Assembly (NCBI GenBank): GCA_947396885.1
Contig: OX377203.1
Coordinates: 29,763,253 to 29,827,252, forward strand
DNA length: 64,000 nucleotides
Direction of reading: 5' to 3'
Source: Heligmosomoides polygyrus polygyrus
Lineage: Eukaryota; Nematoda; Chromadorea; Rhabditida; Heligmosomidae
Numbering within the stretch: position 1 is the first letter of the stretch; every line of letters starts with the position of its first letter. Shown here one piece after another: positions 1-12,200 of the stretch. A program made the position numbers and the translations under genes. The notes beneath the pieces are model-generated. The model was given only the letters and a program-made list of their open reading frames with translations, searched no databases and was not told the origin of the DNA.

Positions 1-733
1 AACGGACTCAGTCATTCTCTTCATACGTTTTATTCATTGGTGGTTTATCTACACAGTACGTGCCACATATGCATCTGCCCTAATTTTGCCAATCCCAAAC
101 TTCTATCGGACTTTCAAAACCGTTTTTTGGAACACCCATATTGGTTGAGTAGAAAAACCACAGGTAAGGTACACGTAAATTTAGGAAGCTTATACATGCG
201 GAAGTTCTTAAAAACTTCTGACAACGTATTTTGACCGTAACACAATTATAAGTCCACTTGGGAAACGCGGGTGAAATGGACGGCTCGAACAACGCACTTC
301 CATCATCGTCGTGTAGAGTCAAGACGCCGCGGTACGTCGTCTGTTCGAGCAGGAACTGCCTCGAACAATCGCCGGTTATGGAATTGGGTGGACGAATGTC
401 GCCATTGCCGGGAGAATCCTTTAACGTGGTAGCGTCTCTGATATTCCTATGGTGAATCCCGATTAATACGACTATGGCAAAGACTCAGAATGAGCATGGA
501 AGCATTGCAGTAGGTGTGAGTTATTTACTATCGAAGAATATACTCCGGAGCGCGTCGCAACAGCGTCTGGTCGAAGAAATCGTCGTGTGATAGACAGTTT
601 TGTGACAAAACGGGTAAGGCGGTACGAAGGCGGCTCCCACAGAATCCTTGAAGGTTTTTGCACCAGTGCTACAATAGTGCACTTCTCGAAAGCATGCGGC
701 GCATCCAAAAACAGCATGAACAAGAACAGCGCT
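1..733. other. No recognisable gene
   Basis: Only short open frames without family resemblance are present on either strand. The SINE that starts near 734 accounts for the overlapping minus-strand frames at 472-955. I see no conserved exon, RNA gene or clear repeat here. Confidence 0.5.
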
Positions 734-925
734 GCTCAATCCTTTGGGATGCGCCACGCATCTTATTTCTAGGATGTCGTGGAGGCAATTTAAATGCGTA
801 TTTGACCTATACAATGACCTGCGGTGGTCAGCCGATGAACAGCTCAGGAAGATGGAAGGCTTGGTTAGCCTATGCGGGAAACCGAAATAAGAACTTCCAT
901 CCAACTTCGCTACCACGCGGCTCCG
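734..925 (-). mobile_element. tRNA-derived SINE fragment
   Basis: This copy shares the body of the family seen best at 48377-48645 and 49484-49778. Shared landmarks are the block around 'gatgcgccacgcat', 'ctaggatgtcgtggaggca' and 'tgacctgcggtggtcagcc'. The 5' tRNA-like head is not clearly preserved, so the copy is partial. Orientation follows from the order of these blocks relative to complete copies. Confidence 0.75.
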
Positions 926-1159
926 ATGTGCTAAAAGCAACAAATGACTCTTCAATCCTTGTTATCGGTGCCCTACGTTCAACAACGCTACGTTCTGTCT
1001 TCCTTTCTGCTGCTAGGATTCCTCTTAACAATGCTTCTCTGCAGTCCATAAAGGCAGATCATTTGGGCCAGTATTAGGACGAGCCAGCAATATACAGCGC
1101 AAAAATCTTTTCTTAGCGAGGTCTGCCGGCTCCTAGGCCTTTCTAGCTCTACTGCTAGC

Positions 1160-1589
1160 CGCAATTCAGACGAGGTTTTAATTATTTTTTTACTTTTCTC
1201 TAATGTATAGCGACCGCATCTTTTGGCCTTTGAAAACGGAAAAAAGCGCAAAAAACGTCTTTCTGCCTTGATAGCTTTTCAAACGCTTTTAAACTGCTTT
1301 AAAAATAAATCCGATATTTGGGAGAAGCACAATGATCTATCCGATTAAGCGAAAATCGCCCAGTAAATGTTTGAAATGTTGATTCAAGGAACTATATTCG
1401 GAATGTGGCCTTTGGGTGTAATTATCTCCAGCGAGAGAAGGGTCCGCCGCGCTGACCAAAATATAGCTCATCAAATCAACATTTCAAACATTTACGCTTT
1501 TTCCGCCTAAAGACCGAGAGATACAGCCGCTCCACGTTCAGCTTCAATTCAGTCGAGGTTTAGACTATTTTTCACTTTTCTTTAATGTC
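1160..1589. repeat. Short direct repeat bracketing a 20-bp inverted repeat
   Basis: A roughly 47-bp segment at 1160-1206 recurs imperfectly at 1543-1589, both containing 'cgaggttt' followed by a T-rich run ending in 'ctaatgt' or 'tttaatgt'. Inside the interval, 20 bp at 1364-1383 are the exact reverse complement of 1475-1494. The structure resembles a small decayed mobile element. No gene is visible in it. Confidence 0.6.
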
Positions 1590-1599
1590 TTTACAGATA

Positions 1600-2437
1600 C
1601 AACGAATGTAGCGAAATTATCACGCTGAAAATATCATTGTTGTTGAATCAATTGCTTCCATAAAGGCCGTAGAGGCCGTATCCGCCAATTCCTGTTCGTC
1701 GACGAAGCCATAAACGTAGCCACTGGTGAACGTGCGACATAAACGTGTCTCGCTTCCTATCCGAAAGTTGGAATTAGGTTTTCGCCAGCGAGAACTGCAG
1801 AGGACACACGTAGTTACGCGCTCGTTTGCATTTTTTAAGGAAAAAGCGGAGTGCATGTCGGCGTCGTCAATGCAAAAGCTATTCAAAAGTGCATTACTTC
1901 ACGATACTTCAAGTTCCTATCCATCACTTTTTGGAGGATGGAGCAGGGCATGAATATAACGAAGCAATAAATGCGACAGCATGCCGAAGCACAGCAGTGC
2001 TAACGAACTTGAAGAAAAAAGCCTCGAGAAAACGCAGGAAGGAAGCAAAATAACGACGAAAATTTCCGCTAAGCTTTTCCACAACAAACGAACTTTATTA
2101 AATACTCTCTTTACTTTACTTTTATCGTTAGTTTTTTACTAGGGTGTCCGTAAGTTAATGTAAAACTCTGATAAAAAGGAAGTTCCCTGCTTCCATGAAG
2201 CTCAAACATTTGAGATTTACGAAGAACGAAAGCTCATCTGCACACGGTTTTTTGGGAGAAACCTGTCGAACGCAAATCTTTTTGTCCGCTTTCAGACAAC
2301 GATACAATTTCTTGAAGTGATGCGTTCAAAAGCAGGTAGTCTTCTTGAACGATCTGATGCATTTAAGATTTCCGTATTAGTACATACAAATACTATTTTC
2401 ACGTCGAATTGAACACTATTCAAATCAGACTGGACAC
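1600..2437. other. No recognisable gene
   Basis: AT-rich sequence with short open frames at 1726-2053 that overlap in several frames and match no family I know. It runs into the inverted-repeat element that begins near 2438. Confidence 0.45.
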
Positions 2438-3264
2438 TTTCACGTCAAATTCGACGCTCCTTTAAACTAGCCTAAGAATTTTGATATCAAACTGAACTTC
2501 TTCCAAATCGAAACGAACATTTTAGAGGTTAAACTACAGACTTTCCAAGATGGTTAGAATAATTTTTTTGTTCAAGAAAAAATTGGTGTAACTTGTTTCG
2601 ATCTTTTTTTAGCCCAGTTGACTGAAGGAGCGTAATTTTTATTTGTTAAAAAATAATAAGTTAAGGTTTGTTTTAAAGAGCAACAAAGCAGCAATCATTT
2701 AGTGCATTAAAAGACTAGATTACACCATGTACTCGAAAAGCTCGTCGCGATTTTTATTTGATTGAAAGTGAAAATATTAATTACATGAAGCATCAAAGTG
2801 AGTACGTGTGTGCTCTTTACAATTGTTTTTGATGAATTGTTTACGGTTGTGAAACTCCAACAATTTTGGCAGCAAAAACAACAACAGCAATTTTGCTATC
2901 AATCGAATAAAAATCGCGACGTCACGGACGAGTGCATGGCGCAATCCCTTCTTTTGGCACTAAAAATAGCCGCTTTCTTGTTTTTTAGAACAATGTATAG
3001 GTCTTTGTTTTCTTTCCATAAAAATGAGAATTTTATACAGTTTCAAACAAAGTGTTCACTTATTTTGTAAGTGAATTAAAAGTTCAAAAAATCACGCTAA
3101 AATTTTCCTCGGACAAAAATTATTCTAACATTTTTGGAGAGTATCTAGTGTAATGTAGAGAAGGCTCATTTCGATCTAGAAGAGTTCGCTTTGACTTCAA
3201 TCTTCTCGGGCTAGCTTAGAAGTGTCCAACTTGATATGAAAAGAGTCGAATTCGACGTGAAAAT
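2438..3264. repeat. Element with about 130-bp inverted arms
   Basis: The left arm, about 2438-2575, is an imperfect reverse complement of the right arm, about 3112-3264. Both contain 'ttcacgtc', a block ending in 'cctaagaa' or 'cccgagaag', and 'gttagaataatttttt' near the inner edge. The 0.5-kb interior is AT-rich with no credible ORF. A partly similar single arm appears at about 37850-37960, so this looks like a family of non-autonomous inverted-repeat elements. Similarity is by eye and no transposase was found. Confidence 0.6.
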
Positions 3265-5040
3265 GGTGCATATGCCTAGAGAGGTCTGTGACGGAGGGAT
3301 GGAATGAGTTCACTATATCACGCGCACGACACTACGCCTGAATCTTCTCTTTATAGGCTACAGTGTGATGGAGACGTCGGGACACTGACAGAACCAGTTG
3401 GTGACTCAGATCCATTTCTTCCGTAAAACACGAATTGACTGCATGAAATATGTTCTTCTAATCGACAGGAAAACATCCTCTACAGCAATATTTTGCCAGA
3501 TATGCAGACTCATGAAGACGTCATCCTTGAAGCGCTCTGCGCACGTCCTCATCAATCGGTGCAAGATAATCGAGCGCTGGATATGAGTAGAGGTAGATGA
3601 ATAGATGTCAGTAGAAGTCTGGAGGCGGGCAGTTGCAAACACGCTCTACAGCGCTGTTCCTTAATAACTGCATCACAATAGACGGTGGAATATCCCAATA
3701 TCCGATCATCTATAGGCGAAAAGGTGCTGCTCAATTCCACTTGGAGCAGAAGGGAAGAGGAAATTACCAAAAAGGGGGTACAACACCCACTGCAGCTGTA
3801 AGAGGTGAAAGCACTCTAGGAGACAGCAGAAGTGGAATGATCTTCTATGTCCAGCTGCTAGACGGCACTTTAATGGCCTCGGAAGCCTAGAGCCTTTGGA
3901 AACGAGAAACAGTCCGCCGACGAAGACGATGGCGTGATGCTAGCCAAACAAGTGAGGGAATGAACCTGAAGCTTCAAGTTGCACGAAGAGCAAGGATTCT
4001 GCCACTGGGGAATTTGGGTGTGCCGGGATGAACGAATGGACTGCGGTGTCATTGGCTGGGCGAGAGTTGCTACTGTATGGATATCGGAAGGAGCAGGGGC
4101 CCGCTACACTCACGAACACAAGTCTTCGTGAAAGACGCGAATGACAGATTTGACGGCTTTCCATTCCATGACTGAGGAATAGTCAGTGGGCTTCTCTGGC
4201 AGCAAAAAGGAGGGATGAAGACGTTTCTGGCGCCGTCTTAACAAGAAACGACAACCAGCGGGGTAGGAGTTGATGCAGGCGAAGACTGAATCAACGCAGA
4301 AACCTGGAAACTGCAGAAAAAGAAGCGAGCAAGAATAGTGACACATTAGTTGGATGAGTGGAAGGAGGATGATATGTCACAGTGCCACGCACATGAGACC
4401 AGCAAACTTTAGATTTTTGTGTTTCCTTAATGAAATCCGTACTCGGCATTCTACGGTCGTCATTTGGATAGCAAACTCTTTCAATATTTATTTATTTAAT
4501 TACTTAAAGCACATGATAAGGCGCCCAATACCAAACGTAGAAACAATCATTAGAAATGCATGATAATAATAATGACAAATTATTAACTAAGCTGAATGCA
4601 CAGGAACAACTCCGAAAAAAGCACTAACAAAGAGAAAAAAAGAAAAACAAGGAGTGCGACTCGAAATTTTCTTTAGAGCTGGCAAGAAGGTGTTCTGTAG
4701 GAGGTATTTACATATGCTCGTAGGAAAAGCTTATGCCTATGTTTGTGATAGCCAATAGCCAATAAGTCGACAAAATAAACAAAAAAGACACCTATGACTG
4801 GTCACGAAATGACTGATTGGCTAAAAAATGTCAATTACAAGAATGGATATTTGGCTTGGCTAAGAGAAGTCCAGCGTTTGTTTATTATAATAAAGGGAAT
4901 CTTTTGTAAAAGCTTTAGAAAACGTGAAATGAACATCTATTTGCAAAAAAAAACCTTGCCTTAAAAGCATCTTTCTCCGGAAGTATAACAGGCGCTAGGT
5001 CTACGACCTTCTAAGCACACGATTCCGAGGCCGGACTTGC
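3265..5040. other. No recognisable gene
   Basis: Several short overlapping frames occur on both strands (3398-4563), none resembling a known family or carrying convincing splice structure. AT-rich filler including a 'tatttatttatttaat' patch at about 4485 that resembles the 3' tails of the LINEs in this window. Confidence 0.4.
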
Positions 5041-5060
5041 GTCTAGGGAAATATGAAGAA

Positions 5061-5421
5061 TTATAATTTATAGACAATGTCAAACAGTATGGTTGTGTCG
5101 GTGAAATTGGGAATGCACACTGGATGCGGTAATACCTCCCACTTGTCCGATTTGATCGATAGCAATTGCCAATCCTGGGAAAATTGATGCTTAGGAATCC
5201 CCAAAACACAGTTCGGGACATCTCCTGACTGACCGCTACCATCGTAACGAGGTCTGTAGCGGAAACTTTTGTAATAAATCACTGATTCCTGCTCTGGATG
5301 GGCGAGAGAACCATCTGGACAATTACGACATGTGTCGAGTGGCTTCGAAATGACGTACGAAAACAATATGGTGCACCTGCCAACGTTCTTAAAGAACCAT
5401 GAGTTGAATGGAATCTACTTG
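5061..5421 (-). CDS. Unassigned open exon-like frame
   Basis: A minus-strand frame stays open for about 120 codons from just after an in-frame TAG near 5421 to a stop at 5061. The composition looks protein-like rather than random: four cysteines near the start (including CRNCPDG), several aromatic residues, and a W-EVLPHPVC segment near the end. A possible acceptor (gcaagtag) sits at the 5' edge, so it could be a terminal exon. I do not recognise a family. No partner exon was found upstream, where other frames are full of stops, so this may equally be a chance ORF or repeat remnant. Confidence 0.25.
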
Positions 5422-5979
5422 CAGCAACCTTCAGATGCAGACTTCTCAATTCTTCAACGCACTGAGACGCAGCATCCTTGTGATTCTGCAGCTCTTTCTC
5501 ACTGGTCACGACCTCCACGCTCGAAGAACAGGAGAACCACTTTTTCTAGGGCCGCAATGATTGGACGAAAGACTAATGCACGCCGGCGGACTGCCAGCAA
5601 TGGTGCACCGCGATCGACATCACGAACGAGTGCACTGCAGCCGGATAGGCAGAGGCAACCATTATGCCTTCTTCGTGGTTCAGAGCGGCTTCAGAGGTAG
5701 ACGGTACCGCAACCTTAAGAGGATGGCTGAATGCTCAGATTCGAGCGATCACGTTCCCCTACAAAACCACGCGAAGGGCCCGTTCATCATCCGCCGCGAC
5801 AGCAAGCGGTCGCCCAGGCAAACTATGGCAATCGGCTAACAACGAGATCATTGGGATGAGGGCACGAGAACCGCGATACTGCTTGAAACGCGACGGAAAT
5901 TTAAAAAAAAACTTTCAAAGAAAAATAACCTCTCATGCATTCAAAGGCAATTCAAAAACACCTCACAGGTGTCTCCAGG

Positions 5980-6121
5980 GGGCTTTATAGTTTGCTGTTG
6001 TTTTTAGGTTTTGTCTTGTCGTATAAACTAGAATCACTTACTTATCTACCGCTGCGTGATGAGTTGTACTTGGTCTATTTGTGTTTCTTAATTGTCATCG
6101 CGTGGCTGTCCACGTACAGAA

Positions 6122-6164
<43 letters not shown>

Positions 6165-6166
6165 AT
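5980..6166 (+). repeat. LINE-like 3' tail ending in a tetranucleotide microsatellite
   Basis: The stretch runs from a T-rich segment through 'gtggctgtccacgtacag' into about eleven repeats of ataa at 6120-6166. The CR1-like LINE at 13000-13163 ends the same way (gttatccatgtagtg, then aataaata repeats), so this is probably a truncated LINE 3' end. Confidence 0.55.
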
Positions 6167-6964
6167 GAGTTTCACTACTTCTTGTTCCTTCGTTAGACTT
6201 TGCTGAAGAACAAGACCGTATGAATGCTCTCAATGTAAACCTTTTTTTAAGAAAAAATAGGAACCACTGCCCATATACCATGAATTCCCTTAAACCAGAG
6301 CAAAACAGTGAAGACCAGCGAGGCATATCTGCCTGAATCTATGAATGGATAGCTCTCGTTTGTTAAGAAAACTGGGAAAGCAGTGAAAGCATCTACGGAC
6401 CAAATGTGGGGAACGTTTGGCGCAACCCTCAAACGCAGAGCTAATATGGTTCAGCCGTTTTTGTGAGGTAGTCCAACATGTGGTCCAATATGATTTATCC
6501 GCGCCTCGTGCCGCCAAGCAGCAAAAACCCGTAACAGATACAATAACTGCCTACTCAACTAGCTCTTCTATGTGTTCCGTTCCTAATTGGATGTTTTGCT
6601 CATCGATAGCCAGAGTGGCACCACTCGTTAGGATTTGCACTTGCTATTGCGGATGGTTTGTATCTCTTTCGCATGACTTAGATATGTTCTCGGTTTTTAA
6701 TGTTTTAAGCACTTCTCAAAACGTAAGTAAATAAATAGATGAACAAATAGCGAGCGATGATCTACATGTAAATGTGAAGATGCCATTCCACATTGTCTGC
6801 CTCCCATATGAGGTAAAAATAAGAGCAGCGTGTGCAACCACATATTTAAAGCAGTGCTGAGAAATGAATAACGTAAAGAACACCTTTAGAACTCGGCGCT
6901 ACCTCTTCTTATTGATCGATGTACATGCACACCTTTTTTAAAGGATTAATGATAAACTCGGTGT

Positions 6965-7160
6965 GATGCGGGGATGCGCCACACATTCTGCTTCTACGAG
7001 ATCTCGTGGAGGCAATTTGAATGTCTATTCGGCCTATACAATGACATGCGGTGGACAGGCGATGGACGAGTCAATGTTGTATCCTTCCCAAACATGCCTT
7101 GTACCACTTCTCCGAAGGGAGGGAAGCTCTAGGCGGGAGACCCGAACCAGGAGTGTTCTT
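6965..7160 (-). mobile_element. tRNA-derived SINE fragment
   Basis: It shares the SINE body landmarks 'gcgccacacattctgcttct', 'tcgtggaggcaatttgaatg' and 'cggtggacaggcgatg' with the copies at 734 and 49484. The head with the pol III boxes is lost or diverged after about 7160. Confidence 0.75.
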
Positions 7161-7170
7161 CTCGTAAAAG

Positions 7171-9030
7171 TCAGAAGTCAGAAATTCCTCATTTCCTTCA
7201 GGGATGGCAAGGCTAATTGCTCTGGATGCGAACAGAAATAAAATCGAAAACCCCGGCTCTTGCCTGCAACGCCGTCTGCGTTCTCAATACCCACAGGAGG
7301 ATTAATATTGAGGCCTGCAGGAGCTGCATACAAGCATATCACGCTCCGAAGATTAAGGAAAGCCAAGATGCGCCACACGCCGTACCGAATGTCAGAAACA
7401 AGCGCACTCGAAGTGGGACAGTCCCACAGTTCGTGTCTCGTCCCAGGGAATGGCGACAGAAAAAGCTCGAGTGACTCAGCCGAGAGATAGACCGACCAGT
7501 CGCGGCGCCAGTCCCGCGTCGGGAAAACGTGAGTCAGTCGAGGCTGTGGGAGCGTGCAGGGAAACACAAAAACAAACGAAGAAAAAAGCGTCAGAAGACA
7601 GAATGCCCGACGCCGCGCTCCTCAGCTAGAGTGATTTATGCGCTGCCCTACTCACACAGATGGTCACGGGATCCTCCGCGCTAGTAACGACACTGATGGT
7701 AGCAGGGCTGCAGAAATACGCGTGGGGAACAAAGAAGCTTGACGATGAGATGCGTATACCTTACAACGAGAAAATTAGACGCCCCAGGAGTCACTCTCAA
7801 CAGCACACCATCGGCCGCCCACGTTTACGGAAGAACTTAGCCACAGACGGGCTGATTCTTATCGCGCACGAAGAACGGCGACAAACCATCTGAGGGAAGT
7901 CTCGAGGACGAGCTTTGGAATGAATTCTGGGGGATTTAAAGCACTTAAACACTCGACGTTTAAGCGAGGCACGGCTGAAGCGGGCAAAAACCGCCTCAGC
8001 TCGAGCGCGAACAAGATCCTGAGCGGCTGCGTGAAACGACGGAGGCTAATGGATGGGAAGAGGGGTCGGATGAATCGCCTGCGGACTCATACGAGAACAG
8101 CCGGGCGAGACGGGGGATGGGGTGTGGTGGGCCGCCGGCTGGAGGGGCTATTGACCGTTTCCCTTTCTGCGCACCGCCGGACGGAATCCGAACGAGCCAT
8201 TCATCACTCAACACACAGCGGAGGGCGTCAGACGCCTCGATTTCAGCGGCGCCCGCCGACCTCACACACGGCGTCTATCTGGGTCAGTAGCTAGAAGCAC
8301 CTCTCACGGATGTCAAGACCGTTCCCGCGCTGAGGCAAGTGTCCAACTCCAGTGTGGTCCGACGTCTACCACCTCAAACGGTGAAGTTCCGGGACAGGAG
8401 CATCTGCATATGTACCGCGCGCCTGATCTACCACATCCAATTGATGTAAGACCGAAGAAGACTGAATCAGAGAGCAAAGGGATGAATGGAGGGGAGGCCC
8501 TCTTCGGTACACGGTACACGACATGCAGTCTTCTTCGTGATTTCGTGCAGAATACTTCAGCGATGGCTGAACACTCCCACAATAGGGAGTCGAATGAGCA
8601 ATGCTGGGCAGAGACATGTGCAGCTGAGTTCACGAAGAATGGCACAGGACAAGGAAGAAAGACAGCATAGGGCACAGAAAATCAGAACAGTACCAGAAGT
8701 AGCACGTTGGGCATTGAGAAGTTCCGTTCCCACAGAAATATACGCCTGTATACTGTGAAACACAGGGTCTTCAAGAAATCATTGTTTCTAAAAGCACAGC
8801 TGAGATCAAGCAGTAGTACGATTCATGGCTGGCGTCAACTCAATGGTAGCAGTTTCACACCCAACCGATGCCGATGGTGGCCGTAAAAAACGCGCTTTAT
8901 AGCTAGAAAAACGAGAAGAAAAGAAGAAAGTCGCTGGCACTATTCATGCTTGGTTTACCGTAAGCATTCTATTTTTACTTTTTTACTTTATTTTTATTTC
9001 ACACTTATTTCCTTACACTGCACTTACTAC
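7171..9030. other. No recognisable gene; GC-richer stretch
   Basis: GC content is visibly higher from about 7400 to 8300, and long overlapping frames exist on both strands (for example 7920-8294 plus and 8313-8675 minus). None reads like a known family and several frames overlap antiparallel, which is expected of GC-rich noncoding DNA. I found no repeat partner elsewhere in the window. Confidence 0.4.
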
Positions 9031-9042
9031 TGCCTTAAGCGC

Positions 9043-9120
9043 GAGAGTGCTTCAATGGAGGATACACTGGAGCACTTTGGCACGTGACAGGGACGAATGG
9101 AGACGCTGCTGCGTTCGCTC
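9043..9120 (+). mobile_element. RTE-type LINE C-terminal crumb
   Basis: About 25 codons match the end of the RTE ORF at 50170-50877: [17 protein letters not shown] here against [17 protein letters not shown] there. The match stops within a few codons on each side, so only the last part of an old insertion remains. Confidence 0.8.
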
Positions 9121-9129
9121 GAGCCACCA

Positions 9130-10488
9130 GAAGATGAACGGGATACAGGTGATCCACTCACTACACTTATTTGCGTTACTACTAATATTACTTTTACTTT
9201 ATGCTTATTCATTCAATGCACTCCATGTTGAACGCACTCAAAAAAAAACCAGAACACGGCTAACAAGGACCACAGTGAAGACTGTACGGTTCCCGCGGGC
9301 GTGCGTTCTACTCCTCATCCTCTTAGCATGCTCGCCGTAACTCCCTAGGTTTGCCAGGGAATCTATTAGCTGCCTTACCAAGGAATTGGAGAAGAAGCCA
9401 CTTTTTCACTCCCCTTCGGGTCGAAGAGGCATAGAACGCCTTTCCGCCTACGGCTCCTAGGAGTAGAGAGGTTCAAAGCGCACCATTTAAGCACACTACT
9501 ATCATTCTACTACCGGTATCTGCAGGCCATCTCTTAGAAGTTCATCGTCTTCTAATCATTGTTGCATTGTTTATTCATATTACTCTTACCTTCGCTGCTT
9601 TCTTATTATTTGCTTGCTTTTTTACACTGACTTTTATGTACAATATAAATAAATATTCCAGAAAGTTGGTACCTCTTTTCCTGCAATAGAACTAGCCAAA
9701 CCTTCGAGGCACAGACTTTACTTCATGAGTTGAAAGAAAAATAATTCCGAGCGCACAGGTGAACTCGCTGAAACTGTAGATATGAAGATTTGTCGCCTTT
9801 TTAATCCATCTATTTGTTAGGTTGGCGAACTCCACTCAACCTGCGTCATCAAATGGACGGACACTCATAATTCCGAAAAGTTCTATTGCAGGATCAGATG
9901 CGCTACATATGGCCAACTGCTGCGAACTTCGATAGGTTGAGAGTGTAAGACAGCTAATATGTAGTTGGACCATTAGGGCCGCAGTTAGCATCATTGAAAG
10001 CGACGCCCTGCTTTACAGTTTCTACTGTTTCCTCCGACCTGTTAACCTTACACAGCTCATTGGAGCAACATCTACGACGGGCGACCAGAGAAATCAAGTC
10101 CGAAGAGCTCGACCAAAAAATTGAGCAGCAGGAGTAGTTGCAGCCGTCTTCAAGCAGTCTCTTAATTGACTATGAAAACCCCAGGATCTTCGGCGAAGGA
10201 TGAAGGAATTGCGCTGCGCAGTCTAATTCCACGGTACATCGTGGAGGTGACTTGAAGTGCTCATCCTGATGGCCAACAGATGCCAACTAGTCAGTGTTTT
10301 AGCTCTTCCAGATAACTTCCCTACACATTCGTCTTCTCGGGATGAACACTTGGTTGGTTTGAGTGGAACCTGAAGTTTGAGACGGTTCAAGGTGCGCACA
10401 AGAGCAAGCGTCCACCCCATCTTTACTAAATGCGCCTAGGTCATCAATAATTGCTTACCCTCTTGAGCACATATTTAATGTCAGTTAT
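9130..10488. other. No recognisable gene
   Basis: AT-rich sequence with no credible exon. It precedes the CR1-like LINE on the same strand, and may hold badly decayed 5' parts of that element, but I could not align any endonuclease motif. Confidence 0.4.
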
Positions 10489-11084
10489 ATGACTGGCGAA
10501 GTACCATCCCGTTGGAAACATGCGTTTGTTACACCTATTCCAAAAAAGCCTCCCCACCAACTTGTATCAAACTTTCGTCCAATTAGCATCACATCAGTTT
10601 TTGCTAGGGTCTTCGAGAGAAAACTCAAGACAGCGCTTGTATTATATCTCGAGTCCAATAATCTTATCCCTAATGATCAACATGCTTCCGTTTAGGTAAA
10701 TCTACTGAAACACTGATGTTATCTACGCTTAATGATTGGACGAAATCTCTTGAACAAAAAATTGATGTGGATGTAATTTATTTTGATTTTATGAAGGCTT
10801 TCGACAAGGTCCCTTTGGATAAACTAATTGTCAAGCTCACGGATATAGGTGTCCATCATAGAATTACTCTGTGGATAAAAAACTTTATATCTGGTAGATT
10901 TTTTCAAGTTAGGGTAAATGACGCATTCTCTGAACGTCTTTATATTAAAAGTGGTGTTCCTCAGGGTGGTGTTTTGTCCCCAATCCTCTTTTCTATATAT
11001 ACCTCTGAAATTCCGTCCCTAGTTAATCAGCTTGGTGTTTCTTGTAAAATGTTCGCTGACGATATAATAATTTATAAGAATACC

Positions 11085-11582
11085 AGGCTTGCCGGCTTCG
11101 CCGGCTTCGGGTATGGTGGGCCACGCTGGGAACGTAGCCCAAACCTAGCTGGGGATGCTGGACGTGCGGGCCACGCCAGGCTTGCCGGCTTCGGATATGG
11201 CGGGCCACGCTGGGAACGTAGCCCAAACCTAGCTGGGGATGCTGGACGTGCGGGCCACGCCAGGCTTCTCCGGCTTCGAATATGGCGGGCCACGCTGGGA
11301 ACGTAGCCCAAACCTAGCTGGGGATGCTGGACGTGCGGGCCACGCCAGGCTTGCCGGCTTCGGATATGGCGGGCCACGCTGGGAACGTAGCCCAAACCTA
11401 GCTGGGGATGCTGGACGTGCGGGCCACGCCAGGCTTCTCCGGCTTCGAATATGGCGGGCCACGCTGGGAACGTAGCCCAAACCTAGCTGGGGATGCTGGA
11501 CGTGCGGGCCACGCCAGGCTTGCCGGCTTCGGATATGGCGGGCCACGCTGGGAACGTAGCCCAAACCTAGCTGGGGATGCTT
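11085..11582 (+). repeat. GC-rich tandem array, 84/85-bp alternating units
   Basis: Six units begin at 11085, 11178, 11262, 11347, 11431 and 11516. After a slightly longer first unit (93 bp) the spacing alternates 84 and 85 bp. Units alternate between 'aggcttgccggcttcgg' and 'aggcttctccggcttcga' starts, so the higher-order unit is a 169-bp dimer. Because 84 is divisible by three and stops are rare, both strands show long open frames through the array. These are low-complexity shadows, not genes. The array lies inside the LINE reverse transcriptase. Confidence 0.93.
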
Positions 11583-11749
11583 CCTCAGGCGAAAATGAAG
11601 GAGAAATGAAGTGTAAAGGTGGATAAACCCGTACAAACGCAAATGTACGCCCAACAGATACGCGTTTGGGAACCTCATCGACTGTTCTTTGATTTGCACC
11701 GCTCTGGCAGTTTCAACATGTCTGCAGTTCATGCGTCGTAAACAGTAAA

Positions 11750-12200
11750 CACCCCGTTCGCCGCGGCCTGGGAAGCGCGGCAGGCTTCGGACAGCGCGAC
11801 GAGCGTTTCACAGCGCAGAGGGCTTCAGAATGACAATAATGATAATGATAAAGATGATAATGATGGCTCCTTAAACACCGTAGATGCGATGAACCGATCA
11901 ACAACTTCCGTCAACATCTCATTTGTCGTCAGCAGGTCTCACCCACTGTCGCCGCGGGACTCGGACAGCGCGGCGAGCCTCGGACGGCGCGGCGAGCCTC
12001 GGACAGCGCGGCGAGCCTCTCACAGCGCGGTGGGCTTCAGAATGATAGTAATGATAATGATAAAGGTGATAATGATGACTCCGTAAGCACCTTAGATGCG
12101 ATGAACCGATCAACATCTTTCGTCAACAGCTATTATGTCGTGAGCAGGGCCGAACCGCTGTCGCCGCGGGCCTCGGACAGCGCGGCGAAGCTTCAGACAT
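11750..12200 (+). repeat. Second tandem repeat, about 213-bp units
   Basis: The block from 'cagaatgacaataatgataa' (about 11825) through 'gatgcgatgaaccgatcaac' to 'cgccgcggg-ctcggacagcgcgg' recurs at about 12038 with the same order. A third, truncated GC block is at about 12160-12195. Each unit pairs a (AATGAT)-rich microsatellite part with a GC-rich part of repeated 'cggacagcgcggcgagcct'. Together with the 84/85-bp array it forms the cargo inserted in the LINE. Confidence 0.85.

Noticed and set aside
472..955. Overlapping minus-strand ORFs of 83-144 codons
   Set aside because: They run antisense and sense through a SINE fragment; the frames reproduce repeat sequence and match no protein.
7920..8758. 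Several ORFs of 80-124 codons in both strands
   Set aside because: Antiparallel overlapping frames in a GC-richer stretch, with no family motif or splice structure; better explained by base composition.
11023..11732. 167-codon minus-strand and 196-codon plus-strand ORFs as genes
   Set aside because: Both are frames through the 84/85-bp tandem array; the peptides are repetitive products of the array.
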